NCBI GenBank assembly: GCA_035463295.1
Contig: DATHTK010000027.1
Location: 1-5,964 of the forward strand
Length of the DNA: 5,964 nucleotides
Origin: DATHTK01 sp035463295
GTDB taxonomy: Bacteria > Actinomycetota > Rubrobacteria > Rubrobacterales > Rubrobacteraceae
Direction of reading: 5' to 3'
This document shows, in pieces, positions 1-5,964 of the stretch. Positions within the stretch are counted from its first letter, which is position 1. Each line of letters starts with the position of its first letter. A program made the position numbers and the translations under genes. The notes beneath the pieces were generated by a model. That model had not been told where the DNA came from. It saw nothing but the letters and a program-made list of their open reading frames with translations, and ran no database searches.

Positions 1-107
1 TTAGCTTCGCACCAACCGACTGACAGCATGATACCGCGCTCGTTACACCTTGTAAAGGGTTTGGAACAGAGAATTTAGAAACTTTCTGCAAATATCTGCA
101 AAACGCA

Positions 108-113
108 TATAAT
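108..113 (+). promoter_or_regulatory. Possible -10 element (TATAAT), plus strand
   Basis: A perfect TATAAT lies in an AT-rich island of an otherwise GC-rich sequence. The -35 position is poor: only a TTCTGC or TCTGCA hexamer sits 17-18 bases upstream. Transcription from it would run rightward, antisense into the end of gcvH, and no rightward gene is visible. A leftward alternative uses the same island: TTGCAG (minus strand, 97-102 area) and TAAATT (72-77), 18 bases apart. Which strand, if either, is used cannot be decided from sequence. Confidence 0.3.
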
Positions 114-167
114 CGTGCGTCGCGGGTCTGTTCCACGACGCCGCAAGCACCACAAGAGGACGGAGGC

Positions 168-184
168 CGAGCGTCTGGCGCTCG
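168..184 (-). terminator. Weak hairpin after gcvH, possible terminator
   Basis: CGAGCG and CGCTCG form a 6-bp stem with a 5-base loop, about 55 bases past the gcvH stop codon. The downstream side on the minus strand is pyrimidine-rich (CCTCCGTCCTCTT) but is not a clean T-tract. It is the best candidate for the operon end, but it is not a canonical intrinsic terminator. Confidence 0.3.
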
Positions 185-238
185 CTCGCCGGGGTCGGGG
201 ACCGGGGAGTTCTCCGTGGGTCTGGTCTATCCCCTTCC

Positions 239-619
239 CTATTCCTCCTCTTCGAGGAACTGCTCGTACTCTGCGGCGGAGAGCAGGTCGGAGGCGTCAC
301 TGGAGGTGTGAAGCTTGACGATCCAGCCTTCGCCGTAGGGGTCTTCGTTGATCTTCTCGGGGCTGTCGTTCAGGGCCTCGTTGACCTCGACTACCTCACC
401 TCCGACCGGGATGTAGAGATCGGAGACGGCCTTGACGGACTCGACGGTGCCGAAGGAGTCGCCGGCCTCCAGGGTAGCGCCCTCCTCGGGCAACTCGACG
501 AAGACGATGTCGCCGAGCTCGTCCTGGGCGTGATCCGTGATGCCGACGGTTACGGTGTCCCCTTCGGTACGGAGCCACTCGTGGCTCCTGGTGTACTGGA
601 GCTCCTCGGGTACGCTCAA
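239..619 (-). CDS. gcvH: Glycine cleavage system H protein
   Basis: This is the lipoyl carrier protein of the glycine cleavage system. In the cytoplasm its lipoyl arm takes the aminomethyl group from the P-protein, presents it to GcvT, and is reoxidised by dihydrolipoamide dehydrogenase. The 126 residues match the usual length of the family. Visible signatures are HEW (13-15), GITDHAQDELGDIVFVELP (26-44), the lipoylation motif GTVESVKAVSD with Lys63 as the expected modified lysine, and LNDSPEKINEDPYGEGW (83-99). The C-terminus is acidic (LEEEE). The start codon is TTG. It is supported by a strong GGGGAGG about 7 bases upstream and by the family-typical N-terminus. The gene is last in the operon, 17 bases after the gcvT stop. 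No key residue is missing. The lipoylation itself is inferred from the family. Confidence 0.97.
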   Translation of the reverse strand: MSVPEELQYTRSHEWLRTEGDTVTVGITDHAQDELGDIVFVELPEEGATLEAGDSFGTVESVKAVSDLYIPVGGEVVEVNEALNDSPEKINEDPYGEGWIVKLHTSSDASDLLSAAEYEQFLEEEE

Positions 620-636
620 CCTCTCTCCTCCCCTGG

Positions 637-1722
<1,086 letters not shown>

Positions 1723-1724
1723 CC

Positions 1725-3140
1725 TTACCACCTCGCCTTCAGCTGGCGGGCGGCCCGGGTCTCGTCGAGGCGGCGGGTCGGGGCGTGCGTCGGGGCCGCC
1801 TCAAGCTCCTCGGGTTCGGTCTCGGCGAGCTCGAGCATGGCGCCAACGAAGTCGTCGAGGGTCTCTTTCGACTCGGTCTCGGTCGGCTCTATGAGCATGG
1901 CCTCCTTCACGACGAGGGGGAAGTAGATCGTGGGCGGATGGAAGCCGTGGTCGATGAGGCCCTTGGCGATGTCGAGGGCCTTCTTGCCCTTCGGCGGCTG
2001 GACGAGGACCTCGTGCTTGCAGAGCTCGTCGTAGGGGACGCGGTAGGTGCCGCCGAGCTTCGCCCTGACGTAGTTTGCGTTCAGCACGGCCATGTCCGTT
2101 ACGTCTTTGAGCTCCGGGCCGTGCATCTTGATGTAGTTCCAGGCGCGCAGGATCTGACCGAAGTTCCCGTGGAAGGCAGCCATCCGGCCGATGCTCTTCT
2201 CGGGGCGGACGAGGGCAAAACCGTCCGCTCTCTTCTCCACCACCGGGTCTGGTCGGAAGGGAGCCAGAGCGTCGGAGCAAGCGATGGCGCCGGATCCCGG
2301 TCCGCCGCCGCCGTGGGGCGTCGAGAAAGTCTTGTGGAGGTTGAAGTGCATCACGTCGACGCCGGCGTCGGCGGCGCGCATGCGCCCGAGGTTCGCGTTC
2401 ATATTCGCGCCGTCCATGTAGAGAAAGGCGCCGGCCTCGTGCAGGACGTCGGAGATCTCCTTTATGTTCCGCTCGAAAACCCCGCAGGTGTTGGGGTTCG
2501 TGATCATGAGCGCGGCCGTGGTCTCGTCGACCATCGCTCTAAGCTCGTCCACGTCCACGCAGCCGTGCTCATCGAGCCCGACCTCGACGGCCTTGAAGCT
2601 CGCCATCGAGGCTGTCGCCGGGTTCGTCCCGTGGGCGGTCTCCGGAACGATGACGGTCGTCCTCCCGTGGTCTCCGGCATCCTCGAAGAACTTCCGGATC
2701 ATCAGGATGCTCGTGAGTTCGCCCTGGGCGCCGGCCATCGGCTGCAAGGAGACGGCCGGAAGACCGGAGATCTCCGCGAGAAAGCCCTGGAGCTCGTGCA
2801 TGACCTGCAAGGCGCCCTGCGTCTGCTCCTCGGGCTGGTGGGGGTGGAGCCCGGCGAAGCCCGGGGTCGCGGCGGCCTGCTCGTTAGCGCGGGGGTTGTG
2901 CTTCATCGTGCAGGAGCCCAGAGGATAGAAATTCGTGTCTATGCCCCAGTTCTGGCGCGAGAGGTTGGTGTAGTGCCGGATCGCGGTCGGCTCGTCCACC
3001 TCCGCGAGGTGCGGCTTCTCGCTCCGGAGAGCCTTCTCGGGGAGCGCGGTGGAGAGCTCGATCTTCTCGACGTCGAACCCCGGGAGGGTGTACCCCCGGC
3101 GGCCCTCGCGGCCTTTGTCCCGGATCAGGTTAAAGGGCAT
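1725..3140 (-). CDS. gcvPB: Glycine dehydrogenase (decarboxylating) subunit 2, PLP-binding
   Basis: This is the PLP-carrying half of a two-subunit P-protein. It decarboxylates glycine and loads the remaining aminomethyl group onto lipoyl-GcvH. From the ATG at 3140 the protein has 471 residues, within the normal range. The motif HFNLHKTFSTPHGGGGPG (265-282) contains the expected PLP Schiff-base lysine, Lys270. Other family motifs are TNFYPLGSCTMKHNPRANE (69-87), HGTNPATASM (170-179), DGANMNANLG (243-252) and EPTETESKETLDDF near the C-terminus. A TTG at 3146 would extend the frame by two codons. However, the GGAGGT Shine-Dalgarno lies about 8 bases from the ATG and only 2 from that TTG, so the ATG is chosen. 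The ATG overlaps the end of gcvPA by 11 bases in the sequence ATGCCCTTTAA, indicating translational coupling and equal subunit output (inference). Confidence 0.97.
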   Translation of the reverse strand: MPFNLIRDKGREGRRGYTLPGFDVEKIELSTALPEKALRSEKPHLAEVDEPTAIRHYTNLSRQNWGIDTNFYPLGSCTMKHNPRANEQAAATPGFAGLHPHQPEEQTQGALQVMHELQGFLAEISGLPAVSLQPMAGAQGELTSILMIRKFFEDAGDHGRTTVIVPETAHGTNPATASMASFKAVEVGLDEHGCVDVDELRAMVDETTAALMITNPNTCGVFERNIKEISDVLHEAGAFLYMDGANMNANLGRMRAADAGVDVMHFNLHKTFSTPHGGGGPGSGAIACSDALAPFRPDPVVEKRADGFALVRPEKSIGRMAAFHGNFGQILRAWNYIKMHGPELKDVTDMAVLNANYVRAKLGGTYRVPYDELCKHEVLVQPPKGKKALDIAKGLIDHGFHPPTIYFPLVVKEAMLIEPTETESKETLDDFVGAMLELAETEPEELEAAPTHAPTRRLDETRAARQLKARW

Positions 3141-4419
3141 TCGCAACCACCTCCACGAAGGCGTCGAGCTCTTTCTTGGTCCGCTTCTCCGTTACCGCGA
3201 CGAGCATCGCCCCGTCGCCGAGGTCGAGCCCACCTACGATGCCGGACTCCAGCAGCGCCGCGTTGACCTGCTCGACGTCGTCGAACTCGACGGCGAACTC
3301 CCAGAGGAAAGGAGCATCAGGATACCGCAGCCATATGCCCGAAGCCTGAAGCCTATCCGCCAGATAGTGGGCCTTCGAGGCGGAGAGCTCCGCGACCTCG
3401 CTCATTCCCTCCGGCCCCAGGAGGGCGGCGTAGACGGTCGCGGAGAGGGCGGTGAGGGCCTGGTTGGTGCAGATGTTCGAGTTGGCCTTCGCGCGCCGGA
3501 TGTCCTGCTCGCGCCCGCGGAGCGTCAGGACGTAGGCGAGCCTTCCCTCCTCGTCGATAGTCTCTCCGGCGATACGTCCCGGGAGTTGGCGGACGAACTC
3601 TTTCTTCGTCGCCATGTACCCGGCGTAGGGCCCGCCGTACGTGAGGGGGATGCCCATAGGCTGCGTCTCCCCCACTGCCACGTCGGCGCCCAAGGCGCCT
3701 GGGCTCTCCAGCACGGCGAGGGAGATCGGATCGCAAACCGCCACGCAGAGCGCCTCGACGCCGTGCGCAGCCTTGGAGGCGGCCTCGACGTCCTCGACTA
3801 TCCCGTAGAAGTTCGGGCTCTGGACGAAGACGCCGGAGACGTCTTCGGGGACCTCGGAGAAATCAGTAGTTCCACCGTCGAACGGGAGCTCGACTACCTC
3901 GACGCCGTAGGTCTCGACGACCTCGCGGTAGCGAGGGTTAAGGCCCTTCGAGACGGCGACCTTCGGGTCTCGTTTGGTCAGCCGGGCGGTCATCAGGGCG
4001 GCCTCGGCGACGGCGTTGGAGCCGTCGTAGACCGAGGCGTTCGAGACCTCGAGGCCGGTGAGCTCGGAGATCACGGACTGAAACTCGAAGACGACCTGCA
4101 AGTGACCCTGGCTGACCTCTGGCTGGTACGGCGTATAGGACGTCAGGAACTCACCACGGCCGATGATCGCGCTTATGGCGGAGGGGATGATACGGTCGTA
4201 CGCCCCCGCGCCGACGAAGACCGGCAACCCGGCGGCGTTCCTTTTCGCCAGCTCGTTAACATCGGCGAGGGCCTCGTGCTCCGAGAGCGGCGGCGGCAGT
4301 TTCAGCTCGCCCTCGTGCTTCGGCGAGACATCGGCGAAGAGGTCATCTAGAGACTCGACCCCGATGGCCCCGAGCATCTCCTCTAGGTCGGCCTCGGTGT
4401 GCGGTGTAAAGCGCGCCAC
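3130..4419 (-). CDS. gcvPA: Glycine dehydrogenase (decarboxylating) subunit 1
   Basis: This is the N-terminal-type subunit of the split P-protein, partner of GcvPB in glycine decarboxylation. It has the fold of the PLP enzyme family but lacks the cofactor lysine motif, as expected for this subunit. The 429 residues are close to the usual length. Recognisable blocks are FVGAGAYDRIIPSAI (68-82), FLTSYTPYQPEVSQGHLQ (91-108), NASVYDGSNAVAEAALM (127-143), MGIPLTYGGPYAGYMA (255-270) and REQDIRRAKANSNICTNQAL (303-322). The last block is highly conserved in the family. The start is GTG, with an AGGGGGTG ribosome binding site about 7 bases upstream, and the N-terminus MARFTPHTEADLEEML is typical. It is the first gene of the operon and lies directly behind the glycine riboswitch, so expression should respond to glycine. 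Confidence 0.97.
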   Translation of the reverse strand: MARFTPHTEADLEEMLGAIGVESLDDLFADVSPKHEGELKLPPPLSEHEALADVNELAKRNAAGLPVFVGAGAYDRIIPSAISAIIGRGEFLTSYTPYQPEVSQGHLQVVFEFQSVISELTGLEVSNASVYDGSNAVAEAALMTARLTKRDPKVAVSKGLNPRYREVVETYGVEVVELPFDGGTTDFSEVPEDVSGVFVQSPNFYGIVEDVEAASKAAHGVEALCVAVCDPISLAVLESPGALGADVAVGETQPMGIPLTYGGPYAGYMATKKEFVRQLPGRIAGETIDEEGRLAYVLTLRGREQDIRRAKANSNICTNQALTALSATVYAALLGPEGMSEVAELSASKAHYLADRLQASGIWLRYPDAPFLWEFAVEFDDVEQVNAALLESGIVGGLDLGDGAMLVAVTEKRTKKELDAFVEVVANAL

Positions 4420-4426
4420 GCGGTAG

Positions 4427-4434
4427 CACCCCCT
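4427..4434 (-). promoter_or_regulatory. Ribosome binding site of gcvPA, within the riboswitch expression platform
   Basis: AGGGGGTG on the minus strand lies 7 bases before the GTG start at 4419. Its GGGTG part can pair with CACCC at 4441-4445, across an 8-base loop. That would hide the ribosome binding site. This makes translation initiation a plausible output of the upstream riboswitch (inference). No T-tract terminator is visible between the aptamers and gcvPA. Confidence 0.6.
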
Positions 4435-4458
4435 GTTCTCGGGTGGACGTTATGTTCT

Positions 4459-4660
4459 TCCGTCCTGTCCCACACCTGAGAGTGTTACCCCGTCGGCGCC
4501 GTTCCGGACCTCGCCCGGACGAACTCTCCAGGACGTCCTCCGGCACGCGGTCCTTTTGCCTGAGAGATTCGGCTCTTCACCCCACGAGCCTTTCACCTTC
4601 GGCGGCCGCCCGGGGGTCTCCCCCACTTCTCGGCGACGCTCTCCCGCGGCCCTCTGCGGA
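4459..4660 (-). ncRNA. Tandem glycine riboswitch (two aptamers)
   Basis: Aptamer I (about 4546-4650) shows GGGAGAG, then GCCGAAGGTGAAAG, then AATCTCTCAGGCAAAAGGAC, which is close to the glycine riboswitch consensus. Its P1 stem is CGCGG (4644-4648) with CCGCG (4546-4550). After a 10-base linker, aptamer II (4461-4535) shows CTGGAGAG, GCCGACGGGGTAAC and ACTCTCAGG followed by GGACAGG. Its P1 is a perfect 7-bp stem, CGTCCTG (4529-4535) with CAGGACG (4461-4467). The stretch before aptamer I (UCCG, 4657-4660) can pair with CGGA in the linker (4539-4542), as in the extra leader-linker helix known for this class. The RNA binds glycine, and at glycine cleavage genes it usually turns expression on. 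Its place just ahead of gcvPA fits that role. Confidence 0.95.
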
Positions 4661-4669
4661 CAAGCACGG

Positions 4670-4680
4670 ACTATAGCATA
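4670..4680 (-). promoter_or_regulatory. Probable -10 region of the gcv operon
   Basis: TATGCTATAGT on the minus strand offers overlapping -10 hexamers, TATGCT and TATAGT. TATAGT would place the transcript start near 4662-4664, immediately before the first pairing bases of the riboswitch, which is where it is needed. No good -35 hexamer is seen at 16-18 bases; the region around 4693-4700 reads GACCAG. The call rests mainly on position. Confidence 0.45.
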
Positions 4681-4897
4681 AGGGTCGCCTCCCTGGTCGT
4701 GGCGCAGCTCTCAGGGCACGGACCGATCCCGAGCGCCAGGCCACACTACCCCTCAAGAAGTCCACACCAGCAGCGCCCTCCTCACCGTCCTTATCTCTAG
4801 AGCAAGTAAACCCACGCACCCGAGCGCTCGCCCGAGCGTCCTCTCCAACAGCCTGCCCGGTCGCGGCAGCATACCGAGAACTCACGCCTCCAGGCCC
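4681..4897. other. Spacer between the gcv promoter and the small membrane protein gene
   Basis: No open frame with a usable ribosome binding site is seen on either strand. On the minus strand CGCTC-GGGC-GAGCG (4825-4838) forms a 5-bp hairpin about 60 bases after the upstream gene's stop codon. It has no T-tract, so it is at most a weak terminator. A 102-codon minus-strand frame crosses this spacer but runs through the riboswitch and has no family resemblance, so it is not called. Confidence 0.5.
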
Positions 4898-5074
4898 TCA
4901 GGAGCTCCGGTTGATCCAGATCAGGATAAACACCATGCCCACCACCGCTCCACCCGCTACGCCAAGAATGATAGCCAATCGAGAGTCAGTGAGCGCCGTC
5001 GCGAGCAAGCCGCCACAGATTGATGCGACCAGGACCACTATCAGGGCAACGATCCTTCTGGTGTTAAACGACAT
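4898..5074 (-). CDS. Small two-helix membrane protein, 58 aa, function unknown
   Basis: The ATG at 5074 is preceded by a perfect AGGAGG with a 7-base spacing, the strongest ribosome binding site in the window apart from those of the gcv genes. The 58-residue product starts MSFNTRRIVALIVVLVA. It has two hydrophobic segments, about residues 8-28 and 33-53, separated by a short polar turn (TDSR). The second segment is glycine- and valine-rich, and the tail is WINRSS. The arginines before helix 1 suggest that the N-terminus stays in the cytoplasm, so both ends would be inside (inference). I do not recognise a family. It lies upstream of the gcv operon on the same strand but is separated by 217 bases and the gcv promoter, so a role in glycine metabolism is not implied. 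It could be an orphan membrane microprotein or a small transporter or holin-like subunit; the sequence does not decide. Confidence 0.8.
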   Translation of the reverse strand: MSFNTRRIVALIVVLVASICGGLLATALTDSRLAIILGVAGGAVVGMVFILIWINRSS

Positions 5075-5201
5075 GGCCCTTCCTCCTAACTTCCGCCCTC
5101 GTCTTCTCGCCCATACCCGTAGCCGGAGCTACCCGAGCCGTCCCTGGTGCTCCGCCGGTGGCTCCTCTTTGGTCGACGGCGGTACTGTGAGACGCGGCAG
5201 G

Positions 5202-5220
5202 GGTCTCTCGTACTAGGACC
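5202..5220 (-). other. Hairpin resembling the 23S rRNA sarcin-ricin loop
   Basis: On the minus strand a GGTC/GACC stem closes CTAGTACGAGA. The AGTACGAGAG part equals ten of the twelve bases of the near-universal sarcin-ricin loop, whose usual continuation is GA. Here one G appears to be missing. The flanks do not resemble 23S rRNA, so this is an isolated similarity, recalled from knowledge of rRNA and not searched. Confidence 0.35.
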
Positions 5221-5348
5221 GCGGTTATGGCGGAAAGGTTTCGAGATCCTCTGTTCTACGCCCTACTACTGTCCGCCCGTACCCCGCACCCTCTAGAGAG
5301 CGGTATCTGAGGGGCGCGGCGAACAGCGTGATCTCGGTAGAGAGGTCT

Positions 5349-5432
5349 ATGATGTTCGTAGTCGGCCTCGCCGTGATGCTGGCTCTCTAGTTCGGGGTGG
5401 CTTCCAGCGCCCTGAGCGCTCCTCATCCACTG
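5349..5432 (+). pseudogene. Possible relic of a secreted protein gene (signal peptide with in-frame TAG)
   Basis: From ATG codons at 5349 and 5352 the plus strand reads MMFVVGLAVMLAL, a TAG at 5388-5390, then FGVASSALSAPHPL in the same frame. If the stop is read through, this is a textbook signal peptide: a hydrophobic core followed by a small-residue cleavage motif (ALS before AP). A GAGAGGT lies about 5 bases before the second ATG, and the residues upstream (RYLRGAANSVISVERS) are also open. Beyond 5432 the frame runs antisense into the cysteine synthase gene, so no mature domain is left. It may be a decayed gene start or a chance hydrophobic frame. The right boundary is arbitrary. Confidence 0.35.
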
Positions 5433-5964
5433 CTAGCCGACCTCCTCCATCCTCATGCCCCCGCCGGGATCCACCCGGGCCGAGAATCTAGCGGCGTCTT
5501 GTTCTTCGCGGAAGTGATCCTGGATGTACTTCTCGCCCTCGTCGCAGAAAAGCGTGACGATAGTCTTCAGGTCGGGGTACGAGTCCTTGACCCGCTTCGC
5601 GGCGAGGAGGTTCGCCCCGCTCGAGGGGCCGACAAAGAGCCCGTGGCGCTTGGCGAGGTGGCGCATGGCCTCCACGGCCTCGTCGGAGTCCACGGAGAGC
5701 GTCCTGTCCACCAGCCTCTCGTGGCGGGAGAAGATCCCTGGCACGAAGCCGTCGGAGATACCTTCGATGAGGTGCTCCCCGATCTCGCCGCAAAGAAGCG
5801 TCTTGGACTCGGAGGGCTCCATCGCGAAGAGCTTTACGTCCGGGTTGATCTCGCGGAAGGCCTGGCCGACGCCGACGAGCGTGCCGCCGGTGCCCACGCC
5901 CATGACGAGGGCGTCGGGGACGATCCCTCCGGGGAGCTGAGCGAGGATCTCCGGCCCGAGCCAC
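5433..5964 (-). CDS. cysK: Cysteine synthase family PLP enzyme, C-terminal part (5' end outside window)
   Basis: About 177 C-terminal residues are present. The frame enters from the right edge (WLGPEILAQLPGGIVPDALV...) and ends at TAG 5433-5435. The family phosphate-binding loop GVGTGGTLVGVG is clear. It is followed by GISDGFVPGIF, the counterpart of the GIGAGFVP segment of O-acetylserine sulfhydrylases. VGPSSGANLLAA contains the serine that contacts the PLP ring nitrogen in this fold type II family, and TLFCDEGEKYI matches the TVLPDxGERYL region. These enzymes make cysteine from O-acetylserine and sulfide, but close relatives include cystathionine beta-synthases. The substrate-binding N-terminal half and the PLP lysine are out of view, so the exact substrate is uncertain. 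An ATG at 5901-5903 is internal, not the start. The gene is on the same strand as the gcv operon but is not obviously co-transcribed with it. Confidence 0.9.
   Translation of the reverse strand, partial: WLGPEILAQLPGGIVPDALVMGVGTGGTLVGVGQAFREINPDVKLFAMEPSESKTLLCGEIGEHLIEGISDGFVPGIFSRHERLVDRTLSVDSDEAVEAMRHLAKRHGLFVGPSSGANLLAAKRVKDSYPDLKTIVTLFCDEGEKYIQDHFREEQDAARFSARVDPGGGMRMEEVG

Larger units (their letters stand above)
1..238. other. Intergenic region downstream of gcvH, no convincing gene
   Basis: No reading frame here has both a credible ribosome binding site and protein-like composition. From right to left it holds a G-rich tract (191-220), a 6-bp hairpin (168-184) and an AT-rich island (about 43-118). 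The island has a perfect TATAAT on the plus strand, duplicated TCTGCAAA motifs and a 5-3-5 inverted repeat. A leftward ATG at 28-30 stays open to the window edge for only nine codons and has no nearby Shine-Dalgarno, so it cannot be called a gene. The sharp base-composition change suggests the regulatory region of a neighbouring transcription unit outside the window (inference). Confidence 0.6.
5075..5432. other. Intergenic region between cysteine synthase and the small membrane gene
   Basis: No intact gene is seen on either strand. Near the membrane gene it forms the leader, with a GTAGC-TCCG-GCTAC hairpin (5119-5132). Further right are a minus-strand hairpin resembling the 23S sarcin-ricin loop (5202-5220), a 9-bp inverted repeat (5293-5301 with 5382-5390), a plus-strand signal-peptide relic (5349-5432 area) and a short AGCGC-CCTGA-GCGCT hairpin (5406-5420) just after the cysteine synthase stop. 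No clear promoter for the membrane gene was identified. Confidence 0.5.

Noticed and set aside
1..42. tRNA-like stretch on the minus strand (CAGTCGGTTGGTGCG resembles a D-loop)
   Set aside because: The D-stem bases do not pair and no acceptor stem can be built. The similarity is limited to a few loop bases.
115..318. 67-codon plus-strand frame just after the TATAAT
   Set aside because: It starts at a GTG only two bases after the -10 box, is arginine-rich and overlaps gcvH antisense. It has no ribosome binding site.
3130..3146. TTG at 3146 as the gcvPB start
   Set aside because: The GGAGGT site would be only 2 bases away, whereas the ATG at 3140 has a normal 8-base spacing.
4443..4676. 77-codon plus-strand frame over the riboswitch
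   Set aside because: It is antisense to a structured RNA with strong consensus matches and has no independent support.
4577..4885. 102-codon minus-strand frame upstream of gcvPA
   Set aside because: It runs through aptamer I of the glycine riboswitch, is rich in Arg, Gly and Ala, has no ribosome binding site and resembles no family.
4911..5216. 101-codon plus-strand frame
   Set aside because: It is antisense to the 58-residue membrane protein gene, which has a perfect Shine-Dalgarno and a coherent two-helix product. This frame has neither.

Overview
The window looks like a piece of a GC-rich, probably actinobacterial chromosome. The evidence is the strong G/C bias at third codon positions, frequent GTG and TTG starts, and a glycine decarboxylase split into two subunits. 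A Rubrobacter-like organism would fit, but that is an impression from the protein sequences and not a database result. All confident genes lie on the minus strand, so they read from right to left.

Right edge: 5433-5964 holds the C-terminal half of a PLP-dependent cysteine synthase family enzyme whose start lies outside the window. A 357-bp spacer follows (5075-5432). It carries a possible plus-strand relic of a secreted protein, with a signal peptide interrupted by TAG, and a minus-strand hairpin that resembles the sarcin-ricin loop of 23S rRNA. Next is a short gene at 4898-5074. It encodes a 58-residue protein with two predicted membrane helices and has an excellent ribosome binding site.

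Centre and left: a complete glycine cleavage operon occupies 239-4419 in the order gcvPA, gcvPB, gcvT, gcvH. The genes overlap or nearly touch, which implies one transcript and translational coupling. A tandem glycine riboswitch with two aptamers (about 4459-4660) lies directly upstream of gcvPA, with a plausible -10 element just before it. The system is therefore very likely controlled by its own substrate. GcvPA and GcvPB form the decarboxylase (P-protein), GcvH carries the aminomethyl group on a lipoyl-lysine, and GcvT passes the carbon to tetrahydrofolate, releasing ammonia. The dihydrolipoamide dehydrogenase (L-protein) and the lipoylation enzymes are not in this window.

Left edge: 1-238 has no convincing gene. 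It contains a G-rich stretch, a small hairpin and an unusually AT-rich island with repeated motifs and promoter-like boxes.

No CRISPR array, insertion sequence, tRNA or complete rRNA was seen. The main content is a well-known metabolic operon. The less ordinary material is in the two spacers right of the operon and in the AT-rich island.
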